DNA of 64,000 bases from Streptomyces sp. ISL-10. Lineage in GTDB: Bacteria > Actinomycetota > Actinomycetes > Streptomycetales > Streptomycetaceae. Position 1 is the stretch's first letter. Each line of letters starts with the position of its first letter. The stretch spans positions 55,283 through 119,282 of the forward strand of contig NZ_JAGGOJ010000025.1 in the NCBI RefSeq assembly GCF_018614575.1, read 5' to 3'. Positions 40,307 through 49,791 of this stretch are shown here, one piece after another. The position numbers were made by a program, and so were the translations under genes. The notes below the pieces were generated by a model. It worked only from the letters and a program-made list of their open reading frames with translations. It did no database searches and was not told the origin of the DNA.

Positions 40307-42250
40307 GTGGAGAACCTCATTGCGCTGCTCGTCGCGGCGCCCCTGCTCGGAGCGGCGGTGCTGCTGTGCGGCGGCCGCCGGCTCGACCGCACCGGCCACT
40401 GGCTGGGCACCCTGCTCGCGGCCGCGTCCTTCGCCATCGGCGCCGTACTCTTCGCCGACATGCTCGGCAAGGACGCGGACGAACGCGCCCTGCACAGCAG
40501 GCTGTTCAGCTGGGTGCCCGTCGAGGGCTTCCAGGCGGACATCGCCTTCCAGCTCGACCAGCTGTCGATGACCTTCGTGCTGCTGATCACCGGTGTGGGC
40601 ACGCTGATCCACCTCTACTCCGTCGGGTACATGGAGCACGACGAGCGGCGCCGCCGCTTCTTCGGCTATCTGAACCTCTTCCTCGCGGCCATGCTGCTGC
40701 TGGTCGTCGCCGACAACTACCTTCTGCTGTACGTCGGCTGGGAGGGCGTCGGTCTCGCCTCGTACCTGCTCATCGGGTTCTGGCAGCACAAGCCCAGCGC
40801 GGCCACCGCGGCGAAGAAGGCCTTCCTGGTCAACCGCGTAGGCGACATGGGCCTGTCGATCGCGATCATGCTGATGTTCACCACCTTCGGCACCTTCGCC
40901 TTCGGGCCGGTGCTGGAGTCGACGGGTGAGACGTCCGAGGGCATGCTGACGGCCATCGGCCTGATGCTGCTGCTCGCCGCGTGCGGCAAGTCCGCCCAGG
41001 TGCCCCTGCAGTCCTGGCTCGGGGACGCGATGGAGGGCCCGACCCCGGTCTCGGCCCTGATCCACGCGGCCACCATGGTGACTGCCGGCGTCTACCTGAT
41101 CGTCCGCTCCGGCACCATCTTCAACGCCGCGCCCGACGCCCAGCTGGCAGTCGTGATCGTCGGCGCGGTCACGCTCCTCTTCGGTGCGATCGTCGGTTGC
41201 GCCAAGGACGACATCAAGAAGGCGCTGGCCGGCTCGACCATGTCGCAGATCGGCTACATGATCCTGGCGGCCGGTCTCGGCCCCGTCGGATACGCCTTCG
41301 CGATCATGCACTTGGTCACGCACGGCTTCTTCAAGGCCGGGCTGTTCCTCGGCGCCGGTTCGGTCATGCACGGCATGAACGACGAGGTGGACATGCGCAA
41401 GTACGGCGGCCTGCGGAAGTACATGCCGGTCACCTTCGTCACCTTCGGCCTCGGCTACCTGGCCATCATCGGCTTCCCGGGCCTGTCGGGGTTCTGGTCC
41501 AAGGACAAGATCATCGAGGCGGCGTTCGCGTACGACGACGGGATCCGCGGCTGGATCTTCGGCGGTGTGGCGCTGCTGGGCGCCGGCATCACCGCGTTCT
41601 ACATGACCCGCGTGATGATCATGACCTTCTTCGGTGAGAAGCGCTGGCAGCCCGCTCCCGACCCGGACAAGGTGCCCAGCGTCGAGCCGGGCATCGAAGT
41701 GCACCCCGGTGAGATGCCGCACCCGCACGAGTCGCCCAAGTCGATGACGATCCCGATGATCGTGCTCGCCTTCGGGTCGGTCTTCGCGGGCGGCCTGTTC
41801 AGCCTGAACGAGTCCTTCGTCCACTGGCTGGAGCCGGTCACGCAGTTCGAGCACCCGCACCCGGTCATCAGCGTCCCGGCCATCACGACATCGACGATCG
41901 TCGTGCTGCTGCTCGGCGCGGGACTCGCGTATCTGATGTACGGGCGGCGCCCGGTGCCCGTCACGGCCCCGCGCGGCTCCCTGCTCACCCGCGCCGCCCG
42001 CCGCGACCTGCTCCAGGACGACGTCAACCATGTGGTCCTGGTCCGAGGCGGTGAGCACCTCACACGTTCGCTGGTCTACGTCGACCACACCCTGGTCGAC
42101 GGCGTGGTCAACGGCACGGCGGCCACGTTCGGCGGGCTCTCCGGCCGGCTGCGCAAGCTGCAGAACGGCTACGCCCGCAGCTACGCGGTCTCGATGTTCG
42201 GCGGTACGGCGATCCTGATCGCCGCGACCCTGCTGATGAGGGCGGTCTGA
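40307..42250 (+). CDS. nuoL: NADH-quinone oxidoreductase subunit L
   Basis: This 647-residue antiporter-like subunit has about 15-16 helices, YLLLYVGWEGVGLASYLLIG and the broken-helix Lys region GCAKDDIKKALAGSTMSQIGY. It is the distal proton pump with the long lateral helix at its C-terminus. It starts 15 bases after nuoK. Confidence 0.96.
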   Translation: MENLIALLVAAPLLGAAVLLCGGRRLDRTGHWLGTLLAAASFAIGAVLFADMLGKDADERALHSRLFSWVPVEGFQADIAFQLDQLSMTFVLLITGVGTLIHLYSVGYMEHDERRRRFFGYLNLFLAAMLLLVVADNYLLLYVGWEGVGLASYLLIGFWQHKPSAATAAKKAFLVNRVGDMGLSIAIMLMFTTFGTFAFGPVLESTGETSEGMLTAIGLMLLLAACGKSAQVPLQSWLGDAMEGPTPVSALIHAATMVTAGVYLIVRSGTIFNAAPDAQLAVVIVGAVTLLFGAIVGCAKDDIKKALAGSTMSQIGYMILAAGLGPVGYAFAIMHLVTHGFFKAGLFLGAGSVMHGMNDEVDMRKYGGLRKYMPVTFVTFGLGYLAIIGFPGLSGFWSKDKIIEAAFAYDDGIRGWIFGGVALLGAGITAFYMTRVMIMTFFGEKRWQPAPDPDKVPSVEPGIEVHPGEMPHPHESPKSMTIPMIVLAFGSVFAGGLFSLNESFVHWLEPVTQFEHPHPVISVPAITTSTIVVLLLGAGLAYLMYGRRPVPVTAPRGSLLTRAARRDLLQDDVNHVVLVRGGEHLTRSLVYVDHTLVDGVVNGTAATFGGLSGRLRKLQNGYARSYAVSMFGGTAILIAATLLMRAV

Positions 42251-42255
42251 TCGGT

Positions 42256-43872
42256 ATGTCCGAAGTAGTGAACGCAGGCTTTCCTCTGCTGACGGCAACG
42301 GCCGTGCTCCCGGCGCTCGGCGCGATCGCCACGGCAGCCGTGCCCGCCGTGCGCCGGGCGGCCGCCAAGTGGCTGGCCCTGCTCGTCTCCTTGGGCACCC
42401 TGGTGCTCGCGGCGATCGTGCTCGTCCGGTTCGAGCCCGGCGGCGACCGCTACCAGCTCGTCGAATCGCACGCCTGGATCAAGGACTTCGGCGTCCGTTA
42501 CGAGCTGGGCGTGGACGGCATCGGTGTCGCGCTCATCGCGCTGACCGCCCTGCTGATCCCGTTCGTGATCCTCGCCGGCTGGAACGACGCCGACCCCTCC
42601 CCTGCCTCCGGCGGGGAGACCCCTATGGAGACCAAGAACTATCGATGGCGGCCCACCCAGGGCTTCTTCGCGCTGATCCTGATGGTCGAGGCGATGGTGA
42701 TCCTCTCCTTCGAGGCCACCGACGTCTTCCTCTTCTACATCCTGTTCGAAGCCATGCTCATCCCGATGTACTTCCTCATCGGCGGTTTCGGCGACCGCGC
42801 CCACGCGGGCACGGACGAGCACGCGGCGGCCCAGCGGTCGTACGCGGCGGTGAAGTTCCTGCTGTACAACCTGGCCGGCGGACTGATCATGCTGGCCGCC
42901 GTCATCGGTCTGTACGTGGTCGCGGGCAGCTTCTCGCTCTCCGAGATCGCCGAGGCCAGAGCGTCCGGTCAGCTGGAGATGGCGACCACCACCGAGCGGC
43001 TGCTGTTCCTCGGCTTCTTCTTCGCCTTCGCGGTCAAGGCCCCGCTGTGGCCGCTGCACACCTGGCTGCCCAACGCGATGGGTGAGGCGACCGCCCCGGT
43101 CGCCGTGCTGATCACGGCAGTTGTCGACAAGGTCGGCACCTTCGCGATGCTGCGCTTCTGTCTCCAGCTCTTCCCGGAGGCGTCGAAGTGGGCAACACCG
43201 GTGATCATCACGCTGGCGCTGATCAGCATCGTCTACGGCGCCCTGCTCGCGGTCGGCCAGCGGGACATCAAGCGCCTGGTGGCGTACGCGTCGATCTCGC
43301 ACTTCGGCTTCATCATCCTGGGCATCTTCGCGATGACCAGCCAGGGCCAGTCGGGCGCGACGCTGTACATGGTCAACCACGGCATCTCGACCGCCGCGCT
43401 GATGCTGGTGGCGGGCTTCCTGATCTCGCGGCGCGGTTCGCGGCTCATCGCCGACTACGGCGGTGTGCAGAAGGTCGCCCCGGTGCTCGCGGGCACGTTC
43501 CTGATCGGCGGCCTCGCCACCCTGTCGCTGCCCGGACTGGCGCCGTTCGTCAGTGAGTTCCTGGTCCTGGTCGGCACGTTCGCCGCGTATCCGGTGGCCG
43601 GGATCATCGCGACCTTCGGCATCGTGCTCGCCGCGCTCTACACCCTCGTGCTCTACCAGCGCACGATGACCGGTCCGGTCAAGGCAGAAGTCAGTGCCCT
43701 GCCGGACCTCAAGGCGCGCGAACTGGTGGTCGTCGCACCGCTGATCGCGCTGCTGCTCTTCCTCGGCGTCTTCCCGAAGCCGCTGACGGACATCGTCAAC
43801 CCGGCAGTGGAGCACACGATGTCCGACGTACAGAAGCAGGACCCCCGGCCCGAGGTGGAGGCGGCCAAGTGA
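42256..43872 (+). CDS. nuoM: NADH-quinone oxidoreductase subunit M
   Basis: This 538-residue antiporter-like proton-pumping subunit has 14 predicted helices. The conserved Glu lies in FILFEAMLIPMYFLIG-like sequence and the Lys region in VGQRDIKRLVAYASISHFGF. It starts five bases after nuoL, and its stop overlaps nuoN (GTGA). Confidence 0.96.
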   Translation: MSEVVNAGFPLLTATAVLPALGAIATAAVPAVRRAAAKWLALLVSLGTLVLAAIVLVRFEPGGDRYQLVESHAWIKDFGVRYELGVDGIGVALIALTALLIPFVILAGWNDADPSPASGGETPMETKNYRWRPTQGFFALILMVEAMVILSFEATDVFLFYILFEAMLIPMYFLIGGFGDRAHAGTDEHAAAQRSYAAVKFLLYNLAGGLIMLAAVIGLYVVAGSFSLSEIAEARASGQLEMATTTERLLFLGFFFAFAVKAPLWPLHTWLPNAMGEATAPVAVLITAVVDKVGTFAMLRFCLQLFPEASKWATPVIITLALISIVYGALLAVGQRDIKRLVAYASISHFGFIILGIFAMTSQGQSGATLYMVNHGISTAALMLVAGFLISRRGSRLIADYGGVQKVAPVLAGTFLIGGLATLSLPGLAPFVSEFLVLVGTFAAYPVAGIIATFGIVLAALYTLVLYQRTMTGPVKAEVSALPDLKARELVVVAPLIALLLFLGVFPKPLTDIVNPAVEHTMSDVQKQDPRPEVEAAK

Positions 43873-45524
43873 GCGCTACAGCTGTCCACAGCCTGTGGAC
43901 AACAGCGGCGGAGGTCGAGCCGCTCGGTAAGATCCCCGCGCCCCACATCGAGTACGCCCAGCTCGCACCCGTGCTGATCATCGTTGGCGCGGCCGTTCTG
44001 GGTGTGCTCGTGGAGGCCTTCGTCCCGCGCAAGGCCCGGTACCACACACAGGTGTTCCTGACCGTCGTCGCGCTCGCGGCCGCCTTCGCGGCGGTCGTCG
44101 GGCTCGCCGCCGGCGGATACGGCACCACCAAGGCACGCATCGCCGCCATGGGCGCGATCGCGGTCGACGGACCCGCGCTGTTCCTGCAGGGCACCATCCT
44201 GCTTGCGTCGCTGGTCGCCGTCTTCACCTTCGCCGAGCGCCGCCTCGACCCGGCATTGCACGGCAGCCGGATCGACTCGTTCGCCGCCGAGGCCGCAGCG
44301 GTACCCGGCAGCGACCACGAGAAGGCCGCGGTCAAGGCCGGGTTCACCACTACCGAGGTGTTCCCGATCGTCCTGTTCGCGATCACCGGCATGCTGGTCT
44401 TCCCGGCCGCCAACGATCTGCTGACGCTGTTCATCGCGTTGGAGGTCTTCTCCCTCCCGCTGTACCTCCTGTGCGCGCTGGCCCGCCGCAAGCGGCTCAT
44501 GTCGCAGGAAGCGGCCGTGAAGTACTTCCTGCTCGGCGCGTTCTCCTCCGCCTTCCTGCTCTTCGGCATCGCCCTCCTCTACGGCTACGCGGGCTCCGTG
44601 TCGTACGCCCGCATCGCCGATGTCGTCGACGGCAGCATCCGCACCATCGACCCGGCGCTCGCGGACACCATGGGCAACGACGCGCTGCTGCTCATCGGCG
44701 GCGCGATGATCCTCATGGGCCTGCTGTTCAAGGTCGGCGCGGTGCCGTTCCACATGTGGACGCCGGACGTCTACCAGGGCGCGCCGACCCCGGTGACCGG
44801 CTTCATGGCCGCGGCCACCAAGGTCGCCGCGTTCGGCGCGCTGCTGCGGCTGCTGTACGTGGTCCTGCCGGGCCTGACCTGGGACTGGCGGCCGGTCATG
44901 TGGGCCATCGCCATCGTGACGATGCTGGGCGGCGCGATCGTCGCGATCACCCAGACCGACATCAAGCGGCTCCTGGCGTACTCGTCGATCGCGCACGCCG
45001 GCTTCATTCTCGCCGGTGTGATCGCCACGACGCCTGACGGCATCTCGTCCGTCCTCTTCTACCTGCTCGCGTACTCCTTCGTGACGATCGGCGCGTTCGC
45101 GGTCGTCACCCTGGTCCGCGACGCGGGCGGCGAGGCGACGCACCTGTCCAAGTGGGCGGGCCTCGGGCGGCGTTCGCCGCTCGTGGCGGCGGTCTTCGCG
45201 GTGTTTCTCCTCGCCTTCGCCGGCATCCCGCTGACGTCGGGCTTCGCCGGTAAGTTCGCGGTCTTCAAGGCGGCGGCGGAGGGCGGCGCGGGGGCGCTGG
45301 TCGTGGTGGGTGTGATTTCCTCGGCGATCGCGGCGTTCTTCTACATCCGGGTCATCGTGCTGATGTTCTTCAGCGAGCCGAAGCCGGAGGGCCCGACGGT
45401 CGCCGTGCCGTCGCCACTGACGATGACCACGATCGCGGTCGGCGTGGCCGTCACGCTGGTGCTCGGTGTGGCGCCGCAGTACTTCCTGGATCTGGCGAGC
45501 CAGGCGGGGGTGTTCGTGCGCTGA
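43869..45524 (+). CDS. nuoN: NADH-quinone oxidoreductase subunit N
   Basis: This 551-residue third antiporter-like subunit has TLFIALEVFSLPLYLLCA and QTDIKRLLAYSSIAHAGF with the central Lys and Glu of the proton channel. An extra loop of about 30 residues (SRIDSFAAEAAAVPGSDHEK) lies between early helices. It is the last gene of the operon, and a strong terminator follows 17 bases after its stop. Confidence 0.95.
   Translation: MSATAVHSLWTTAAEVEPLGKIPAPHIEYAQLAPVLIIVGAAVLGVLVEAFVPRKARYHTQVFLTVVALAAAFAAVVGLAAGGYGTTKARIAAMGAIAVDGPALFLQGTILLASLVAVFTFAERRLDPALHGSRIDSFAAEAAAVPGSDHEKAAVKAGFTTTEVFPIVLFAITGMLVFPAANDLLTLFIALEVFSLPLYLLCALARRKRLMSQEAAVKYFLLGAFSSAFLLFGIALLYGYAGSVSYARIADVVDGSIRTIDPALADTMGNDALLLIGGAMILMGLLFKVGAVPFHMWTPDVYQGAPTPVTGFMAAATKVAAFGALLRLLYVVLPGLTWDWRPVMWAIAIVTMLGGAIVAITQTDIKRLLAYSSIAHAGFILAGVIATTPDGISSVLFYLLAYSFVTIGAFAVVTLVRDAGGEATHLSKWAGLGRRSPLVAAVFAVFLLAFAGIPLTSGFAGKFAVFKAAAEGGAGALVVVGVISSAIAAFFYIRVIVLMFFSEPKPEGPTVAVPSPLTMTTIAVGVAVTLVLGVAPQYFLDLASQAGVFVR
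43882..43902. other. Pair of inverted DnaA-box-like sites inside nuoN
   Basis: CTGTCCACA at 43882-43890 faces TGTGGACAA at 43894-43902, which is TTGTCCACA on the minus strand. Both fit the published Streptomyces DnaA-box form (T/C)(T/C)(G/A/C)TCCACA, and they are three bases apart. They also encode residues 5-12 of NuoN, so codon constraint may explain part of the match. Confidence 0.4.
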
Positions 45525-45540
45525 CGTCCCGCCTCACGGC

Positions 45541-45579
45541 GAAGGTCCGGCGTCTCCTCGGGGGAGGGGCCGGACCTTC
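45541..45579 (+). terminator. nuo operon terminator
   Basis: GAAGGTCCGGC at 45541-45551 and its complement at 45569-45579 form an 11-base stem, with an inner CTCC/GGAG stem in the loop. It lies 17 bases past the nuoN stop. The following 216 bases are non-coding. Confidence 0.85.
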
Positions 45580-45795
45580 TGACGTACGGGGCGGTCGCTG
45601 CCGCGGAGACCGCCGGCGCACCTGGTGGCGCAGCAGGTCGGCGAGTTGCCGTGCCTGGTCCGCGCTCCGCCGTCGCGGCGTGCGGCGGCGACGGGCCGGG
45701 TCGTGCGCCGAGCCGCCCGCTGGAGGCAACCAACGATCAGGGTCCGGCGTCATCCCAGGAAGGCGTTGGACCTTGATCGTTCACACGGGGGAGTC

Positions 45796-46155
45796 ATGCG
45801 GGAACAGGCACAGGCACAGGACCAGGCACAGGGTCAGGGCCAGGAGCGGGAACCGGCAGAGGAGCGGGAACCGGCACAGGACCAGGAGCAGCCCAAGGCA
45901 TCGGTGTTCTCCGCCCCCGTGTCGCTGGTGCTCATCGGCCCCGCACTCCTGCTCCTGCGATTCCTGGGCGAGTCCACCTGGGGCTACTGGACAGCGGCGG
46001 TCATCGGTGTGACCGGTACGGTCATCGCGGTCTTCGAGTTCGTCGCCGCGATCCGCTCGCTGCTGCGCCGCAGGCGGATGCTCGCCTCGGTCTGGGTCGT
46101 CCTCCTAGTGGCTACGGGGGTCTTCATGCTCGGTGTCAGGCTGAGCGGGCGCTGA
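45796..46155 (+). CDS. Small membrane protein with Gln-rich N-terminus
   Basis: This 119-residue protein opens with a low-complexity segment (QAQDQAQGQGQEREPAEERE) encoded by imperfect 6- to 30-base repeats. Three hydrophobic helices follow at about residues 41-54, 63-82 and 95-112, separated by RRRRM. GGGGGAG precedes the ATG. It is convergent with the fumarylacetoacetase gene. I do not recognise a family, and the Gln-rich tail is likely to vary in length between strains. Confidence 0.7.
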   Translation: MREQAQAQDQAQGQGQEREPAEEREPAQDQEQPKASVFSAPVSLVLIGPALLLLRFLGESTWGYWTAAVIGVTGTVIAVFEFVAAIRSLLRRRRMLASVWVVLLVATGVFMLGVRLSGR

Positions 46156-46265
46156 CCAGACCACCCGCCGCCCTGCGCCCCCATGTCTGCTGCGACGCCG
46201 GCGCATACCGGTTCGACGGGCCGCCCTACGGGCCGGTTTGTCCCGCCGTCCCCGGACGGCGCGGT

Positions 46266-47492
46266 TCATACGGAGGGCGTGATCCGGCCCGTGACCTCGC
46301 CGAGGCCCACGCGGACGCCGTCCGGGCCGGGGGCCCAGGCCGTCATGGTCACCACGTCGCCGTCCTCGAGGAACGTGCGCTTGCCGTCGGGGAGTTCGAG
46401 GGCGTCGCGGCCGTTCCAGGTGAGTTCCAGCAGCGAGCCGCGCTGGTTCACCTCGGGGCCGCTGACGGTGCCGGAGCCGTACAGGTCGCCCGTGCGCAGC
46501 GATGCGCCGTTGACCGTCATATGGGCGAGCTGCTGCGCGGCCGTCCAGTACATCGTGGCGAACGGCGGCTCGGCCACCACATGGCCGTTGAGCGCGACCG
46601 AGATGTGCACGTCGAAGCCGCCGGGCTCCTCCTCGGCCGAGTCGTCGAGATACGGCAGCAGCGGGAAGTCCCGTGCGGGCGGCGTGGTCCTGGCGGCCTC
46701 CAGCGCCTCCAGCGGGGTGACCCAGGCGGCGACCGAGGTGGCGAAGGACTTGCCGAGGAACGGGCCGAGCGGCACGTACTCCCACGCCTGGATGTCGCGC
46801 GCGGACCAGTCGTTCAGCAGGAAGAGGCCGAAGACGTGCTCGCGGAAGCCGTCGAGCGGAACCGGCCTGCCGTGCTCGGACGGCGTGCCGACGAGGAAGC
46901 CGACCTCGGCCTCGATGTCGAGCTTCACGGACGGGCCGAAGACGGGTGCCGCGTCCGCCGGTGCCTTGCGCTGCCCGGACGGCCGGACGACGTCCGTACC
47001 GGAGACGACGACGGTGCCCGACCTGCCGTGGTAGCCGATCGGCAGATGCTTCCAGTTGGGGGTGAGCGCGTCGCCGTCGGGCCGGAAGATCCTTCCGACG
47101 TTGGTGGCGTGGTGCTCGCTCGCGTAGAAGTCGACGTAGTCCGCGACCTCGTACGGCAGATGCATCGTCACCGAGTCCAGGGGGTGGAGCAGCGGCTCGA
47201 TGTCTAGGCGGTGCGCGGGGACGGTGACCCACGCGGTCAGGGCGCGCCGCACATCGCGCCAGACCGTGCGCCCGGCGGCGAGCAGCGGGTTGAGGCTCGG
47301 CTGCGCCAGCACCTCGGCGTACGGGGAGCCGAGCACGATGGCGGCGGCCCCGGCGTCGAGCACATGCCCACCGATCCGGACGCCGAGCCTGCGGCGCTCC
47401 GGCTCGTCGGCCGTGGTGAAGACGCCGTACGGGAGGTTGTGCGGGCCGAAGGGATCGCCCTCGGCCAGATCGAGCGGGCTCTGCTCGGACAT
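46266..47492 (-). CDS. fahA: Fumarylacetoacetase
   Basis: This 408-residue protein has the fumarylacetoacetase layout: an SH3-like N-terminal domain beginning at FGPHNLPYGVF and a C-terminal hydrolase domain. Metal ligands are visible as Asp in DYVDFYASEHHATNVG, Glu in KLDIEAEVGF and Asp in NDWSARDIQAWEYVPLGPFL. It splits fumarylacetoacetate to fumarate and acetoacetate, the last step of tyrosine breakdown. Neither homogentisate dioxygenase nor maleylacetoacetate isomerase is adjacent. The start is ATG 47490-47492, with a GAGGCAGG region upstream. Confidence 0.93.
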   Translation of the reverse strand: MSEQSPLDLAEGDPFGPHNLPYGVFTTADEPERRRLGVRIGGHVLDAGAAAIVLGSPYAEVLAQPSLNPLLAAGRTVWRDVRRALTAWVTVPAHRLDIEPLLHPLDSVTMHLPYEVADYVDFYASEHHATNVGRIFRPDGDALTPNWKHLPIGYHGRSGTVVVSGTDVVRPSGQRKAPADAAPVFGPSVKLDIEAEVGFLVGTPSEHGRPVPLDGFREHVFGLFLLNDWSARDIQAWEYVPLGPFLGKSFATSVAAWVTPLEALEAARTTPPARDFPLLPYLDDSAEEEPGGFDVHISVALNGHVVAEPPFATMYWTAAQQLAHMTVNGASLRTGDLYGSGTVSGPEVNQRGSLLELTWNGRDALELPDGKRTFLEDGDVVTMTAWAPGPDGVRVGLGEVTGRITPSV

Positions 47493-47606
47493 CGGTGCCT
47501 GCCTCGCTTTCCACGGGTGTGGGTGACACGTTACGTCCCCGCCCGGCCGCCGCGGCAGGGCCCAATGGATCACACTCCGCGCGCTCCGGCGCGGGCCGCC
47601 GCTCCG

Positions 47607-49571
47607 TCAGCGCGCCGGGCGCGGCACGTGCTTCTCCCAGGTGCGGTGGAACACGATCTCGCCGCCGTCGCGGCACACCAGCTCGTCCGTGGCCAGGAAG
47701 CCGGTCGCGTCGCAGCCGGCGGCGGAGCGGGTCTCGATGCGGACGTCCCAGCCGAGTTCCGGCCGGTGGAGGCGGATCGTCCAGGTGGTCTCCGCCAGGG
47801 CGGAGAGCGGATCGTCCTGCTGGATCGTGTACGTCTCGTGGGCCTCCTCCGTGTGTTCCAGGCCGTCCGGGTGCACATGGGTGCCGCCGCGATGGGGCGT
47901 GGCGTCGAGGGTCCAGAGCCCGGCCGCCACGTCCCGGGTGAGCAGCAGGCGCGGAGGGTCGCCGTCGAGGGTCTGCGGGACCGCGACCGCGGCCGGCTCA
48001 CTGTGCTCGGGTTCCGCGAACGCGCCGCTCGCACCGGTCTGTTCGCGGACCGGCAGGTCGAGGCGCGAGCCCGCCGGGTCGAGGGTGAAGCCCGCCGCCT
48101 CCGGATCCGGCCAGAGCCACGGCCAGTACGCCGAGGAGACCGCGAGCCGGATGCGGTGGCCGGGCGCGAAGGTGTGCCCGGCGAGCGACAGGTCGAAGGA
48201 CACGTCCTCCGCCGTACCGGGGCGCCACGCGAGCGCCCGTCGACGGCCCGCGGGGGCGGCGAGGTCCAGGGCGCCGCGGGTGACGAGCGTGGAGGCGCCG
48301 TCCGGTGCGATGTCGCAGAGCCGGGCCACCACGTGTCCGTGCGGTGTCTGCAGGCGCAGTCGCAGGGCGACCCGGGGCCGTCCGAGGACGACGACCGGTG
48401 CGCCGCCGACCGGGAAATCGAAGCAGACGGAGCGAGCGTCCTCCTCCCGCTGGTCGGGCGGCAGGTCGGCGGGGTGGCCCACGGGGCACGGCGCGCCCGC
48501 GTCCGTCCCCGTGTGCTGCGGGGAGCGCACCGGCACCGGGTCGCCGGCCGGCGTGTGCGGGACGACGGTGACGTCCGGCGACGGCCAGACGTCTTCCCCG
48601 GTCCACCGGCGCGGCCCCGGCGCGGCCGGCCCGAGCAGGCAGCGCAGCAGGGGCTCGGACAGCACGCCCGTGTCCCGGTCCCTCAGCCACTGGTCCCACC
48701 AGCGCAGCGTCTCCTGCAGGAAGCCGATCCCCCATTCGGGGTCCCGGTCCGGGTACTGGCGCGGCCACGGCCCGAGCAGTCCGCGGACCCGGTCCGCCGG
48801 CAGCTGCTCCACGAGCCGCAGCACGGTGTCGCGGGCGGGGTCGTGCAGACCGCTCACCGCCAGTACCGCCGCCCGCACCGCGTCGGTGTCGTCGCGGATC
48901 CCGGCGCTCCGCCAGTACACGTCGCGCAGCGGATGCTCCGACCAGTCAGGGACGGCGGGCTGAAACGCCTCCAGCCGGCGCAGCCACATCGTGCGCCACG
49001 CGTCGCCGGTGTGCAGCGGGTCCGGCGGCCGGGCGGCCTGCGCGAGCCGGGCGGCGGAACGGGAGTGCAGCGACCGGCAGGTGAGCGATCCGCCGAGAAA
49101 GGGCCCGTCGGTCTCGTACGGGTCGTCGCTCGCGCACACCGCGACCACGGCCCGCAGCGCCGGCGGTGCGAGCGCCGCGATCTGCAGCGCGGTCCGGCCG
49201 GCCGGACCGATGCCGATCATGCCGACCCGGCCGGTGCACCACGGCTGCCCGGCCAGCCACTCGACCACCGCGGCACCGTCCGCGAGCTCGGCCGCGTCGC
49301 TCTCGCCGCCCGGCACCCCCTCGCTGTTCCCGTGTCCGCGTACATCGACCCGGACGGAGGCGTAGCCGTGGCCCGCGTACCACGGGTGGCGCTCGCCGTC
49401 GCGGACCGCCGTCACGTCGGTGAGCCGGTCCGCGGCGTACTCGAGCAGGGCGGGCACGGGCTCGTCCGTCACCGGCCGCCACATCCGCGCGTACAGGGCG
49501 ATGCCGTCGGGCAGGCGGACGCGGACGTCCTCGTGAGCCGTCTCGTACGGGAAATCTGTGCGGATACGCAT
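47607..49571 (-). CDS. CocE/NonD (S15) family protein lacking catalytic Ser and His
   Basis: This 654-residue protein has the three-part CocE layout: an alpha/beta-hydrolase core (about 15-300), a helical cap and a C-terminal jelly roll (PepX_C). In active relatives the nucleophile sits in GISWGG; here residues 120-125 read GIGPAG, so Ser is Gly. The His of GPWSHEYP is Arg271 in GPWPRQYP. Asp244 in GLHDP may persist. The fold is intact, so a non-enzymatic role or recent loss of activity is inferred. Codon use is normal. The start is ATG 49569-49571. Confidence 0.8.
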   Translation of the reverse strand: MRIRTDFPYETAHEDVRVRLPDGIALYARMWRPVTDEPVPALLEYAADRLTDVTAVRDGERHPWYAGHGYASVRVDVRGHGNSEGVPGGESDAAELADGAAVVEWLAGQPWCTGRVGMIGIGPAGRTALQIAALAPPALRAVVAVCASDDPYETDGPFLGGSLTCRSLHSRSAARLAQAARPPDPLHTGDAWRTMWLRRLEAFQPAVPDWSEHPLRDVYWRSAGIRDDTDAVRAAVLAVSGLHDPARDTVLRLVEQLPADRVRGLLGPWPRQYPDRDPEWGIGFLQETLRWWDQWLRDRDTGVLSEPLLRCLLGPAAPGPRRWTGEDVWPSPDVTVVPHTPAGDPVPVRSPQHTGTDAGAPCPVGHPADLPPDQREEDARSVCFDFPVGGAPVVVLGRPRVALRLRLQTPHGHVVARLCDIAPDGASTLVTRGALDLAAPAGRRRALAWRPGTAEDVSFDLSLAGHTFAPGHRIRLAVSSAYWPWLWPDPEAAGFTLDPAGSRLDLPVREQTGASGAFAEPEHSEPAAVAVPQTLDGDPPRLLLTRDVAAGLWTLDATPHRGGTHVHPDGLEHTEEAHETYTIQQDDPLSALAETTWTIRLHRPELGWDVRIETRSAAGCDATGFLATDELVCRDGGEIVFHRTWEKHVPRPAR

Positions 49572-49720
49572 GGCTGAACCTCGGCGGCGCGGCCCCGCCG
49601 AGGGGTCGGCGGGGACCATCACGGGTACGGGCGAATGCCCCTGTTCCAGGTCATTGCGGCTGATCACGAACATACCGGGGGTGGCGGGAAGGCGCTCATG
49701 GTGATCGAAAGGCGACCGGA

Positions 49721-49726
49721 TACGCT
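49721..49726 (+). promoter_or_regulatory. Putative -10 element of the polyprenyl synthase gene
   Basis: TACGCT places initiation near 49733 and gives a leader of about 60 bases containing CAGGAG before GTG 49792. The S15 gene is divergent from the same 220-base gap. Confidence 0.4.
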
Positions 49727-49791
49727 GACTTGAGTGAATCCAGCGACACATCGACAATCCGTGTGATCGTCAGCAGACAGGAGACCCCCTC

